Below are positions 1 through 8,215 of a stretch of DNA of 64,000 nt, piece by piece. Made by a program: the position numbers and the translations under genes. Each line of letters begins with the position of its first letter. Within the stretch, counting starts at the first letter, position 1. Below the pieces are notes generated by a model, which saw only the letters and a list, made by a program, of their open reading frames with translations, ran no database searches and was not told the origin of the DNA. The stretch is from Devosia aquimaris (GTDB lineage: Bacteria; Pseudomonadota; Alphaproteobacteria; Rhizobiales; Devosiaceae): positions 1,319,426 to 1,383,425 of the forward strand of contig NZ_JAIEZN010000001.1 of the NCBI RefSeq assembly GCF_020169335.1, in the 5' to 3' direction.

Positions 1-492
1 CGCTGGCTCAGGAACAATCCCGAGACCATCGCCGTGCTCGTGGCCCATCCCGATCTCTTCGACATCGAGGATCATGGCCGCAACCATGTGCCGGCCGTCA
101 CCGGCAGCGAAAAGCCCTATGGCATCACCCCCGCCGGCACGCTGGCTGCCGTCGATGACGAAGTGCTGGGCGGCGCCGAGGCGATCCTGGCCAATTTCGG
201 CCGCCAGCCCACCTGGTTCCGCGGCGCCACCGCGCTCTACACGCCTGACGCCATCGCAGAGATCACCCATCTGGACTATCGCGTCGCCGGCTTTTCGCTC
301 AATGCCGATTTCGGCGCCTCGGCCTCGGCGGAAACCGCCCGGAGCCGCATCGCCTCAGCCAGGGACGGCGATGTCATCATCGCCCATATCAACCAGCCCG
401 GCCGCCCGGCCGGCGCCGGCATCGCCAAGGGCCTGCTGGAGCTGCACACCAAGGGCTACGAGTTTGTCCGCCTGGGCGATCTCGCGCCCTGA
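1..492 (+). CDS. Polysaccharide deacetylase family protein, C-terminal part
   Basis: The reading frame is open from the first base, so the start lies outside the window; 163 residues and the stop are present. The H-x3-H pair near residues 25-29 (DHGRNH) matches the metal-binding motif of the NodB-type carbohydrate esterase fold, and a WFRGAT segment lies where the family has its third, arginine-containing motif. Such enzymes remove N- or O-acetyl groups from cell-envelope or extracellular polysaccharides. The first metal-binding Asp motif and any signal peptide are out of view, so the substrate and location cannot be judged. It converges with the dipeptidase gene across a repeat-filled gap. 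Confidence 0.7.
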   Translation, partial: RWLRNNPETIAVLVAHPDLFDIEDHGRNHVPAVTGSEKPYGITPAGTLAAVDDEVLGGAEAILANFGRQPTWFRGATALYTPDAIAEITHLDYRVAGFSLNADFGASASAETARSRIASARDGDVIIAHINQPGRPAGAGIAKGLLELHTKGYEFVRLGDLAP

Positions 493-872
493 GCGCAGGC
501 CCGCCCCACACCCACCGTCATTGCCCGGCCTGTCCGGGCAATCCACATCCGGACCATCACACTGGATCGCCCGGACAAGCCGAGTGATGACGACGGCGGG
601 GTAAAGCACCCTCCCCACGCACCGAGGCCCACCTCGCCCCTGAGGGGAGAGGTCGGCGCGCAGCGCCGGGTGAGGGGTTCAGCTTCTCGGCTCCGTCCCA
701 CCATCCGCCCACACCCGTCATTGCCCGGCTCGTCCGGGCAATCCACCACCGACCATCACACTGGATCACCCGGACAAGCCGGGTGATGACGGCGTTTTGG
801 GCCCCGACTATGTCCATTTCACCGGGCGCCCCTCCCACTTCAGGGGGAGGCTGGGTGGGGGTGCCACCGCCC
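493..872. repeat. Gap between convergent genes filled with REP-like palindromes
   Basis: No gene is seen in these 380 bases. Two copies of a paired palindromic unit lie at about 516-593 and 716-792. Each starts with a CGTCATTGCCCGGC-type arm whose core (ATTGCCCGG / CCGGGCAAT, at 520-542 in copy one) is a perfect 9-bp inverted repeat, and ends with a diverged inverted copy of the same unit. Between them (about 631-680) is a second palindrome type, CCCCTGAGGGG followed by GGCGCGCAGCGCC. A third, CCTCCCACTTCAGGGGGAGG, is at about 832-851. The placement between two gene 3' ends is typical of REP/BIME elements. Confidence 0.7.
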
Positions 873-1916
873 CTAGCCGATCGCCCGCTCGATCATGCTT
901 AGCCAATTGCCATAGGCGATCTTGCTGACCAGCGCTTCGCCATAGCCCTTGTCCAACAAGGCCTGCAGCAGCTTGGGAACGCCGGTGACGTCCTTCATCG
1001 GCGCGGGCAGCATGGCCCCGTCGAAATCACTGCCCAGCGCCACGCCATCCTCGCCCAGCGCCTCGACCAGCGCATCGACATGGCGCACCACAACCTCCAT
1101 CTCGGTGTCGACACGCCATTGTCCGTCCGGCCGCAGGAAGCCGGTGGCGTAGTTGACGCCCGCGATGCCCTTGCTTTCGGCAATCGCCTTGAGCTGCCAG
1201 TCCACCAGATTGCGCGAGCTGGCGCAGATGGCATGCACATTGGAGTGCGTCGCCACCAGCGGCTTGTCGCTGACTGCCGCCACATCGCGGAACCCGGCGG
1301 CATTGATATGGCTGAGATCGATCATGATCCCCCGTGCATTGCATTCGCGCACCAGCGCCTTGCCGGCATCGCTCAGCCCCGGCCCGATCTCGGCATCGGA
1401 GGGAAAGCGGAACGGCACGCCGGTGGCAAAGGCGTTGGCCCGGCTCCAAACCAGCCCGATCGAGCGCAATCCGGCGGCATAGAGCACCTCCAGGGCGTTG
1501 AACTCGGTGTCGATGGCCTCGGCCCCCTCGATATGCATCACCGCCGCCAGCAGGCCCCGCGCATTGGCCGAGCGCACCTCTGCCGCCGTCCGGCACACCG
1601 CCAGCGCCCCGGCCCGCTCCAGTCGCAGCAGAATGGCGCTCATGCCAAAGGTCGACTGCTGCGCATCGGTTACTGCCAGCTCGGGTGGCAAATTGCCGGT
1701 GCTGTAGTTGGGCGACGCCACCACGGCATCGAGCCCGGCCTTGAGCGGCGGCGGAAACATCGCGAAGAACCCACCCGCCATCCCGGCCGCCTTGGCCCGC
1801 GGCAGGTCGATATCGCCCTTGGGCAGGCCCTCGACAAACAGCGCCGTCCGATCCCCCTCCGCCTCCAGCAGCTTGAGCAGGGTGTCGTTGTGGCCGTCAA
1901 AAAAGGGAATGGTCAT
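873..1916 (-). CDS. Membrane dipeptidase (peptidase family M19)
   Basis: This 347-residue protein matches the renal dipeptidase family, zinc TIM-barrel enzymes that hydrolyse dipeptides, often with a D-residue at the C-side. Visible family marks are the N-terminal FFDGHNDT with the H-x-D metal pair (H9, D11), HIEGAEAID supplying the bridging glutamate, THSN and, near the C-terminus, GSDFDG. The length is normal for bacterial members. No signal peptide is seen, so it is probably cytoplasmic. It is divergent from rnr and stands alone; a link to peptide or D-amino-acid scavenging is only an inference. Confidence 0.88.
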   Translation of the reverse strand: MTIPFFDGHNDTLLKLLEAEGDRTALFVEGLPKGDIDLPRAKAAGMAGGFFAMFPPPLKAGLDAVVASPNYSTGNLPPELAVTDAQQSTFGMSAILLRLERAGALAVCRTAAEVRSANARGLLAAVMHIEGAEAIDTEFNALEVLYAAGLRSIGLVWSRANAFATGVPFRFPSDAEIGPGLSDAGKALVRECNARGIMIDLSHINAAGFRDVAAVSDKPLVATHSNVHAICASSRNLVDWQLKAIAESKGIAGVNYATGFLRPDGQWRVDTEMEVVVRHVDALVEALGEDGVALGSDFDGAMLPAPMKDVTGVPKLLQALLDKGYGEALVSKIAYGNWLSMIERAIG

Positions 1917-2016
1917 CGGGAATCGCTTTCAACGCTGAAGCCCCGATACAATCCCCTCACCACGGCCACCTCAAGGCCTGTGCGCACGGCGCCCTCATGC
2001 CTGCCTCAGCACCGCC

Positions 2017-2047
2017 CGTGATTGCCCGGCTTGTCCGGGCAATCCAT
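2017..2047. repeat. Third copy of the REP-like palindrome
   Basis: A single half-unit with the perfect arms ATTGCCCGG / CCGGGCAAT, the same family as the copies at 516-593 and 716-792. It lies in the divergent gap between the dipeptidase and rnr, upstream of the rnr promoter candidate. Confidence 0.7.
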
Positions 2048-2090
2048 CGCGACCCGCACCGCCCTTGCCACCCTCCAAAAGCGCCCGCAT

Positions 2091-2119
2091 TTGGCAAAAC
2101 CCCGCCAATCGCCTACATA
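2091..2119 (+). promoter_or_regulatory. Candidate promoter of rnr
   Basis: TTGGCA at 2091-2096 and TACATA at 2114-2119 are separated by exactly 17 bases, a good match to a sigma-70-type promoter. The predicted start of transcription near 2126 would leave a leader of about 20 bases before the rnr ATG at 2147, which has no clear Shine-Dalgarno sequence. Confidence 0.5.
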
Positions 2120-2146
2120 GGCCCTGCCCTCCATTGAAATTGATTT

Positions 2147-4456
2147 ATGCCCAAGCCCCCGACCAGCACGCCCAGCCGCAAGCCGAGCCCCAAGAGCAAG
2201 AACACCTCCGGCCCCCGCCGCGCCACGGCGCCCCGCGCGGATGCGCTGCCCAGCCGTGAGCAGTTGCTGGCTGCGCTCGCCGAGCAGACCGATATCAAGG
2301 GCAAGCGCGATCTGGCCAAGGTCTTCGGCATTCGCGGCGACATGCGGCGCCCCTTCAAGGCCATGCTGGCCGAACTCGAGGGCGAGGGCGTCATCACCCG
2401 CACCCGCAAGGCGCTGCGCCGCACCGCCGCCCTGCCCCATGTCACCGTTCTCGACATCCCGTCCGATGCCGACCCCGAGAACATGCACGCCTTCCCCGCC
2501 CAGTGGAATGATGAGGAAGGCGAAAAGCCCCGCGTCACCGTACTGACAGGCCGAGACGCCCGCGTCGCACCGGCGCCGGGCGACCGCATTCTGGCCCGCA
2601 TCGACGCCGGCGATGGCGACGTTCCCGTCTATACCGCCAAGGCGATGAAGATCCTCGACAAGCCGCGCCGCGGCCAGATCGGCATCGTGCGCATGGACGA
2701 TGATGGCGCCCGCCTCATTCCGGTTGATCGCAAGAACAAGGAAATGCGCATCCCGCTGGGCGATCTGCTCAACGCCTCCGATGGCGATCTCGTCGAAGTC
2801 GAGGTCAAGCTGTCCGGTCGGTTGATGATACCCCGCGCCAAGGTCACCGCGGTCATCGGCAACCCCATGAGCGAAGGCGCGGTCAGCCTGATCGCCATCC
2901 ATAATCTTGAAATCCCCTATCGCTTCCCGCAGTCCGTGCTGCGCGAGGCCGAGGAGGCGAGGGAAGCCACCCTCAAGGGCCGTGAGGACTGGCGCGACCT
3001 GCCGCTGATCACCATCGATCCCTTCGATGCCAAGGATCACGACGACGCTGTCTACGCCCAGGCCGACACCGACCCGGCCAATGCGGGCGGCCATATCGTC
3101 ACTGTCGCTATCGCCGATGTCGCCGCCTATGTCACACCCGGCACCGCGCTCGATCGCGAGGCCTATCTGCGCGGCAATTCGGTCTATTTCCCCGATCGCG
3201 TCGTGCCCATGCTGCCCGAGCGCATCTCCAACGAACTGTGTTCGCTCAAGCAGGGCGAGCCCCGCGCCGCCTTGGCCGTACGCATGATCTTTGGCGCCGA
3301 CGGGCGCAAGCGCAGCCACAGCTTCCATCGCGTGCTGATGCGCTCGGCCGCCAAGCTCAGCTACCAGCAGGCCCAGGCCGCCATCGACGGCAATGCCGAT
3401 GACCAGACCGGTCCGCTGCTCGACCCCATCCTGCGCCCGCTCTACGCCGCCTATGACACCATGGCCAAGGCGCGCGACCAGCGTGGTCCGCTCGATCTCG
3501 ACCTGCCCGAGCGCAAGATCGTTCTGGACGACAAAGGCATGGTCAAGGACATCCGCATCCCCGAGCGGCTCGATGCCCATCGCCTGATCGAGGAAATGAT
3601 GATCGCGGCCAATGTCGCGGCCGCCGAAACCCTCGAACAGCACCGCTCCGCCCTGCTCTATCGCACCCATGACGAGCCCTCGTCCGAAAAGCTCCAGGCC
3701 CTGCGCGACTTCCTCGGCTCGCTCGATATCGCCATCAAGAAATCCGACAGCGTCCGCGCCAGCGATTTCAACGGCATCCTGTCCCAGGCCCGCAAGGCCG
3801 GCAATGTCGAGCAGGTCAGCGAAATGGTGCTGCGCAGCCAGGCCCAGGCCGAATACAGCGCCGAGAACTACGGCCACTTCGGCCTCAATCTCGACCGCTA
3901 CGCCCATTTCACCTCGCCCATCCGTCGCTATGCCGATCTCATCGTCCACCGTGCGCTGATCTCGGCGCTGCGCCTGGGCGATGATGGCCTCAGCGAAAAC
4001 GAGGCCCTTCGTCTGCCCGGCATCGCCCAGCACATCTCGGCCACCGAGCGCCGCGCCATGAATGCCGAGCGCGAGACCGCCGATCGCCTGCTCGCCCAGT
4101 TCCTCGCCACCAAGATCGGCGCCCGCTTTGAGGGCCGCATCTCGGGCGTCACGCGATCCGGTCTGTTCGTGCGCCTGTTCGAGACCGGCGCCGATGGCTT
4201 CATCCCCGCATCCACCTTGGGCCAGGACTACTATCGCTATGTCGAGGAGCGCCAGGCCATGATCGGCGAGCGCACGGGCGAAAAGTTCGCCCTGGGCGAT
4301 CGCGTCACCGTCCGGTTACTCGAAGCGGCCCCTGTCGCCGGCGCACTGCGCTTTGAGCTGCTGTCGGAGGGTGTACGCGTCAATCCGTCATCTGTTCGCC
4401 GCGACAAGAAGCGCCCATCTAGGTCCTTCGGGCCCAAGGGCCGCAGGAAGAGGTAG
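2147..4456 (+). CDS. rnr: Ribonuclease R
   Basis: This 769-residue protein is a processive 3'-5' exoribonuclease of the RNB family that degrades structured RNA in the cytoplasm. After a basic N-terminal stretch and a winged-helix/cold-shock region come the RNB catalytic domain, with the metal-binding DPFDAKDHDDAVYA segment near residue 295, and an S1 RNA-binding domain with ISGVTRSGLFVRLFETG near residue 665. The tail is strongly basic (ends GPKGRRKR), as in many RNase R proteins. The ATG at 2147 gives the expected length. The DUF983 gene starts 4 bases after the stop, so the two are probably cotranscribed; this pair is common in Hyphomicrobiales. Confidence 0.95.
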   Translation: MPKPPTSTPSRKPSPKSKNTSGPRRATAPRADALPSREQLLAALAEQTDIKGKRDLAKVFGIRGDMRRPFKAMLAELEGEGVITRTRKALRRTAALPHVTVLDIPSDADPENMHAFPAQWNDEEGEKPRVTVLTGRDARVAPAPGDRILARIDAGDGDVPVYTAKAMKILDKPRRGQIGIVRMDDDGARLIPVDRKNKEMRIPLGDLLNASDGDLVEVEVKLSGRLMIPRAKVTAVIGNPMSEGAVSLIAIHNLEIPYRFPQSVLREAEEAREATLKGREDWRDLPLITIDPFDAKDHDDAVYAQADTDPANAGGHIVTVAIADVAAYVTPGTALDREAYLRGNSVYFPDRVVPMLPERISNELCSLKQGEPRAALAVRMIFGADGRKRSHSFHRVLMRSAAKLSYQQAQAAIDGNADDQTGPLLDPILRPLYAAYDTMAKARDQRGPLDLDLPERKIVLDDKGMVKDIRIPERLDAHRLIEEMMIAANVAAAETLEQHRSALLYRTHDEPSSEKLQALRDFLGSLDIAIKKSDSVRASDFNGILSQARKAGNVEQVSEMVLRSQAQAEYSAENYGHFGLNLDRYAHFTSPIRRYADLIVHRALISALRLGDDGLSENEALRLPGIAQHISATERRAMNAERETADRLLAQFLATKIGARFEGRISGVTRSGLFVRLFETGADGFIPASTLGQDYYRYVEERQAMIGERTGEKFALGDRVTVRLLEAAPVAGALRFELLSEGVRVNPSSVRRDKKRPSRSFGPKGRRKR

Positions 4457-4460
4457 AGTG

Positions 4461-4856
4461 ATGGAAAACCAGAGCCGTGCGATTGAACATCGCAGCGTAA
4501 CCCAGGCCATGTGGCGCGGCACGCTGTGCAAATGCCCCCATTGTGGCCAGGGCAAGATGTTCCGCGCCTATCTCAAGGTTGCCGACCATTGCGACAGCTG
4601 CGGCGAACAGCTCAACCTGCATCGCGCCGACGACTTCCCGCCCTATATCGCCATCATGATCGTCGGCCACATCCTGGTCGGCCTGATGCTGCACATGGAT
4701 ATGGTCTGGCATGTCGATCCGCTGACCTATCTCTACACCATGGTGCCCCTGGCGGTGATCATGCCGCTGGCCATGCTGCCCTCGATTAAGGGCGCCATCG
4801 TCGGCCTGCAGTGGGCCAATCGCATGTATGGCTTCGGCACCGGCCAGATCGACTGA
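4461..4856 (+). CDS. DUF983 family membrane protein
   Basis: A 131-residue protein with an N-terminal zinc-ribbon-like motif (C25-x2-C28 and C44-x2-C47, in CPHCGQG and CDSCGEQ) followed by two strongly hydrophobic segments (about residues 58-75 and 85-105), so a small inner-membrane protein. This matches the DUF983 family, whose function is unknown. A longer frame extends upstream into rnr, but the ATG at 4461, just after the rnr stop, gives the normal length. It follows rnr in many alphaproteobacteria, so the two likely share a transcript; no functional link is established. Confidence 0.88.
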   Translation: MENQSRAIEHRSVTQAMWRGTLCKCPHCGQGKMFRAYLKVADHCDSCGEQLNLHRADDFPPYIAIMIVGHILVGLMLHMDMVWHVDPLTYLYTMVPLAVIMPLAMLPSIKGAIVGLQWANRMYGFGTGQID

Positions 4857-4864
4857 ATGCCGGC

Positions 4865-4892
4865 TTGACAATCTGCGGTAAATCCGTAGGTT
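4865..4892 (+). promoter_or_regulatory. Candidate promoter of rpmG
   Basis: TTGACA at 4865-4870 is a consensus -35 element; TAGGTT at 4887-4892 is a plausible -10 element 16 bases downstream. It lies in the 96-base gap before rpmG, and a terminator follows rpmG, so rpmG could be its own unit. Confidence 0.5.
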
Positions 4893-4952
4893 GCGGCCAA
4901 ATTCCGGCGCCGGGGATTCCGCGGCGCCTTTTGCTTTGTGAAGGACTACAGA

Positions 4953-5120
4953 ATGGCCAAAGCTGCTTCCGTCAAGATCAAGCTCGTGTCGACGGCTGAC
5001 ACCGGCTATTACTACGTCACCAAGAAGAACGCCCGCACCCAGACCGAGAAGCTCTCGTACAACAAGTACGATCCGGTTGTGCGCAAGCATGTCGAATTCA
5101 AGGAAGCCAAGATCAAGTAA
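4953..5120 (+). CDS. rpmG: 50S ribosomal protein L33
   Basis: The 55-residue product begins [19 protein letters not shown] and contains the family segment [15 protein letters not shown], followed by a basic C-terminus, matching L33 of the large ribosomal subunit. It lacks the zinc-binding cysteine pairs, so it is the cysteine-free C- form. The frame is open for five more codons upstream, but the ATG at 4953 is preceded by GAAGGA at a proper distance and gives the conserved N-terminus. It is followed 25 bases later by a perfect intrinsic terminator. Confidence 0.97.
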   Translation: MAKAASVKIKLVSTADTGYYYVTKKNARTQTEKLSYNKYDPVVRKHVEFKEAKIK

Positions 5121-5145
5121 TCTGGCTTTTTTGCTGGAGTCTGAG

Positions 5146-5179
5146 AAAACCCCGCAAGCAATTGCGGGGTTTTTGTTTT
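5146..5179 (+). terminator. Intrinsic terminator after rpmG
   Basis: A perfect 12-bp stem (AAAACCCCGCAA at 5146-5157 with TTGCGGGGTTTT at 5162-5173) with a GCAA loop runs into a T-rich tract to 5179. The A-rich left arm means it could also act on the opposite strand. Confidence 0.92.
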
Positions 5180-5251
5180 ATTTCCGCTGCGGCTTTGTTG
5201 ACGGATATTGACGATCTCGTGACAGTTTGACTCACCACCGAATAAACGGGG

Positions 5252-5698
5252 ATGAGCATGTCCGAAACACCCCTTCTGCGCACGGCGGCCGGCCTCCTGG
5301 TGCGCGACGGCCGTGTGCTCCTGGGCCTCCGCGCCGGCTGGAAGCCGGCCTGGCCCAATCACTGGGACGCTATCGGTGGGCGCCTGGAGCCAGGCGAGAC
5401 GCCCGACCAGGCCCTGCGCCGGGAGATCCGCGAAGAGGTCGGCGTCGAGGTCGAAACCATCGCATTGCTCTGCGAAGTCACCAATCCCGCCTCGGCCAAT
5501 GGTCCCCTCTCCACCTCCAGCATCTATGCCGTGCTGGGCTGGACAGGTGGCGAGCCCGCCAATGTCTGCGACGAGCATTCCGAGATTGCCTGGTTCACCC
5601 CGGCCGAAATCGCCGGCCTCGACCATCTGGCCGGGCACAGCTATCCGGCGCTGGCCCAGCAGGCTGTCGCATTGGCGAATGTGCGCCCCGGGCGGTGA
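5252..5698 (+). CDS. Nudix hydrolase
   Basis: The 148-residue protein carries a perfect Nudix box (G-x5-E-x7-REUxEExGU) at about residues 47-69, visible as GGRLEPGE then REIREEVGV. Nudix enzymes hydrolyse nucleoside diphosphates linked to another group, such as damaged dNTPs, NDP-sugars or dinucleotides; the substrate cannot be told from this sequence. A second ATG lies two codons after the first, and either could be used. The gene stands alone between the rpmG terminator and a palindrome-rich gap, and converges with pleD. Confidence 0.9.
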   Translation: MSMSETPLLRTAAGLLVRDGRVLLGLRAGWKPAWPNHWDAIGGRLEPGETPDQALRREIREEVGVEVETIALLCEVTNPASANGPLSTSSIYAVLGWTGGEPANVCDEHSEIAWFTPAEIAGLDHLAGHSYPALAQQAVALANVRPGR

Positions 5699-5749
5699 AC
5701 CGAGTGCTGACACATTGACTGCAAGTGATGCTGAATTTTGAATGGAGTG

Positions 5750-5878
5750 GCTGGTCCGGAGCGGCATGTCGAAGAGGCCACTCTGTCCGCGTCCGGACCA
5801 ACCGCCCTACGGGGCTCAGGAGTTGCGGCGGACCTGAGACGAGCCGTAGGGAACCCTCAACCACAACCCCCTAGGGGT
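5750..5878. repeat. Cluster of inverted repeats between the Nudix gene and pleD
   Basis: Within the 306-base gene-free gap (5699-6004) there are three nested or adjacent inverted repeats: TGGTCCGGA near 5751 with TCCGGACCA near 5791; CCCTACGG (5805-5812) plus CTCAGG (5815-5820) with CCTGAG (5833-5838) plus CCGTAGGG (5844-5851), an interrupted 14-bp stem; and ACCCC-CTA-GGGGT near 5866-5878. Both flanking genes end here, so this may be another REP-type element, different from the ATTGCCCGG family. Confidence 0.5.
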
Positions 5879-5920
5879 CGCTGTCGGTGTTGGGGGCAAC
5901 CTACGCTCAAGCCGCCAAAA

Positions 5921-5950
5921 CACAAGGAAAACCGGCCATCTCCAGCCGGC
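5921..5950 (-). terminator. Possible terminator of pleD
   Basis: Read on the minus strand, a short hairpin (CCGGC ... GCCGG, 8-base loop) is followed by TTTTCCTTGTG. It lies about 55 bases after the pleD stop. The stem is only 5 bp, so the call is weak. Confidence 0.4.
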
Positions 5951-6004
5951 AACCTTTTGTTAATTATAACAAATAACCCTAATGGGTCGAATTGTCGGCA
6001 TCGG

Positions 6005-7375
6005 CTAGGCCGCGTCGAACACCACCCGGTTGCGGCCTTCGCGCTTGGCGCGATAGAGCGCCACGTCCGCGCGTTTCACCAGCGACTCCGCGGTGTCGGC
6101 GCCGCTCTCGTTAAGCGTCACCCCAGCCGACACCGTCATCGCCAGCGTCTTGCCGCCGCCCAGCTCGAAAGGCCGGTCCGCAATGGATTGCCGCACCCGT
6201 TCGGCGACCGCTTCGGCCTGCCGGAATTCGGTATCGGGCATCAGTACCACGAACTCCTCGCCGCCGAATCGGCAAGCTAGATCAATGCCGCGGATGTTTC
6301 TCTTCAAGCGGGTTGCGAACTCGCGCAGCACCACGTCGCCGCTATCATGGCCATGGGTATCGTTGACAGCCTTGAAGTGGTCGATGTCCAGGATCATCAG
6401 CGCCATGTTGCGATCCTGGTTCTGCGCCTTGCCCAGCATCAGCCCCAGGTGCCGGTCGAAATAACGCCGGTTATACAAGCCGGTAAGCTCATCGGTCACG
6501 GCCAGGGCCATAGTATTGGTCACGCTCTGGCGCAGCTCCAGCGCATAGCGCTGCCGGCGGATCTGCGTCCGAACCCGCGCAGCGAGCTCATTACGCTCCA
6601 CCGGGCGGGAAATGAAATCATTGACGCCCAGGTCCAGCGCCCGCACCACCTTGGGCTTGTCGCTGTCCTCGGCCACCAGGATGATCGGCAGGTGCCGGGT
6701 ATGCTCAAGCGTGCGGATCTGCGAACACACCCTCAGCGGGTCAAAGTCAGCCAGCGCCATCGATACCAGCGCCAGCTCATACTGCGCCCCGGTCACCTGG
6801 AACACCGCGTCGGACGGCTGGGTGAGAATATCCACGTCATGCTCGGGCGTCAGGAAGCTCTTGAGCCGCTCGGCATGGCGCTGATCGGTGTCGATGATCA
6901 GTAGCGAGCCACCGCTGGTCGTGATGCGGTCCATCGCCCGCAGCGAATCCTCGACGGCCAGCTGCTGGCCGGTCATCGCGCGGGCGCGCAGCTCATCGGT
7001 CAGTGACTTCAGGCGCACCAGGCTCTTCACCCGGGCCATCAACTGCATGTCGTCGACCGGCTTGGTCAGAAAATCATCGGCGCCGACTTCGAGTCCCTTC
7101 ACCCGGTCCGAGGGCTGGTCGAGCGCCGTCACCATCAATACGGGAATATGCAGGGTCTTTGGATTGGCCTTGAGCCGCCGGCAGACCTCGAAGCCGTCCA
7201 TGTCCGGCATCATCACGTCGAGCAGGACGATATCGACATCCTGGCTGTCGCAGATGGCCAGCGCCTGCGGGCCCGACGAGGCTGTCACTACGTCATAATA
7301 TTCCGCCGCCAGCCGCGCCTCGAGCAGGCGGACATTGGTGGGAATATCATCAACGATCAGAACGCGTGCGGTCAC
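6005..7375 (-). CDS. pleD: Response regulator diguanylate cyclase PleD
   Basis: At 456 residues this has the PleD layout: receiver domain (1 to about 120, phosphoacceptor Asp in VLLDVMMPDMDG), second receiver-like domain (about 150-275) and GGDEF domain (about 285-456). The active-site motif is GGEEF, and an RxxD inhibitory site (RGID) lies five residues before it, so product inhibition is expected. The second receiver has LVSMAL where the phosphoacceptor would be, so it is probably an adaptor for dimerisation, as in Caulobacter PleD. It makes cyclic di-GMP and controls the motile-to-sessile transition. It lies 88 bases downstream of divK, the usual order. Confidence 0.95.
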   Translation of the reverse strand: MTARVLIVDDIPTNVRLLEARLAAEYYDVVTASSGPQALAICDSQDVDIVLLDVMMPDMDGFEVCRRLKANPKTLHIPVLMVTALDQPSDRVKGLEVGADDFLTKPVDDMQLMARVKSLVRLKSLTDELRARAMTGQQLAVEDSLRAMDRITTSGGSLLIIDTDQRHAERLKSFLTPEHDVDILTQPSDAVFQVTGAQYELALVSMALADFDPLRVCSQIRTLEHTRHLPIILVAEDSDKPKVVRALDLGVNDFISRPVERNELAARVRTQIRRQRYALELRQSVTNTMALAVTDELTGLYNRRYFDRHLGLMLGKAQNQDRNMALMILDIDHFKAVNDTHGHDSGDVVLREFATRLKRNIRGIDLACRFGGEEFVVLMPDTEFRQAEAVAERVRQSIADRPFELGGGKTLAMTVSAGVTLNESGADTAESLVKRADVALYRAKREGRNRVVFDAA

Positions 7376-7463
7376 TACAAGCCCCGGTATTCACGCCGGC
7401 CCCGGCAAGACTGCCAGCCCGGACTCGTCAGCCGGACGGAAACTTGTCGCCAAATCTGTCCGG

Positions 7464-7835
7464 TCAGGCCGGCCCAATGTAGCGGGCAATAGTTTCCAGA
7501 AAGTGAGGCACGGAGATTGGTTTGCTGATGTAACCCTCACATCCGCCTTGCAGAATCCGTTCCTCATCACCCTTCATGGCAAAGGCTGTAACGGCGATAA
7601 CAGGGATATGCGCCAGCTCGTCGTCGTCCTTGAGCCACTTGGTCACCACCAGCCCGGAAACCTCGGGCAATTGGATATCCATCAGGATCAGATCGGGGTG
7701 GTGAGCGCGCGCAAGATCGAGCGCTTCCATTCCATTGCGGGTCTGGATGACGGCATAGCCACGCGATTCGAGCAGATCGTTGAAGAGCTTCATGTTGAGC
7801 TCATTGTCTTCAACGATCATCACAGTCTTGGGCAT
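7464..7835 (-). CDS. divK: Cell-cycle single-domain response regulator DivK
   Basis: The 123-residue protein is a lone CheY-like receiver. The acidic pocket (VEDNE), the phosphoacceptor Asp in [10 protein letters not shown] (about residue 53), the Thr of AVTAFAM and the Lys of YISKPI are all present. The close match to DivK and its place directly upstream of pleD support the name. DivK is phosphorylated by DivJ/PleC-type kinases and steers the CckA-CtrA pathway that controls asymmetric division. A strong ribosome-binding site (GAGGAAGGA) precedes the ATG. Confidence 0.95.
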   Translation of the reverse strand: MPKTVMIVEDNELNMKLFNDLLESRGYAVIQTRNGMEALDLARAHHPDLILMDIQLPEVSGLVVTKWLKDDDELAHIPVIAVTAFAMKGDEERILQGGCEGYISKPISVPHFLETIARYIGPA

Positions 7836-7921
7836 GGGTCCTTCCTCGCGCCGACTGGCGCTGGCGACGCTTCGCTTTGTCGCCTGTTTCAGCTAGCATC
7901 AAAACTCTTACAAATCACCAA

Positions 7922-8212
7922 ATGAGCCCGCCTGTGCCGCGCATCGAGAAAGTCCAACACTCTGTCGCGCCGCTGGCCGAAGCCTGCCTGGGCTATCTCA
8001 TCCAGCACCCCGAGGAGCTGCTGGCCTTCATGCAGCATGCCGGCCTCGATGCCGCCGCTCTTCAGTCCGCTGTGGGCTCCCCCGGCCTGCAGCGGGGCCT
8101 CATCGACTATTTTGCGGCAAACGAACCGATTCTGCTCGCCTTTTGCGCCAATGCCGCCATGACGCCCGAAGACTTCATGCGGGTCTGGTACAAGCTCAAT
8201 CCGGCGGGATGA
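7922..8212 (+). CDS. DUF3572 family protein
   Basis: A 96-residue protein starting MSPPVPRIEKVQ that resembles the DUF3572 family, small mostly helical proteins of unknown function found in Hyphomicrobiales between divK and dinB, exactly the place seen here. A TTG 15 codons upstream is open but lies in the divK promoter region, so the ATG at 7922 is preferred. Its stop is 3 bases before the dinB ATG, which suggests cotranscription with the polymerase gene. No catalytic motif is visible. Confidence 0.8.
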   Translation: MSPPVPRIEKVQHSVAPLAEACLGYLIQHPEELLAFMQHAGLDAAALQSAVGSPGLQRGLIDYFAANEPILLAFCANAAMTPEDFMRVWYKLNPAG

Positions 8213-8215
8213 GCC

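Noticed and set aside
2006..4033. Open frame of 675 codons opposite rnr
   Set aside because: Gly/Ala/Asp-rich antisense translation of the RNase R gene; no domain seen.
5957..5972. TTGTTA-ATTA-TAACAA palindrome near the pleD end
   Set aside because: AT-rich, short and in a 3' intergenic position; probably chance or part of the terminator region.
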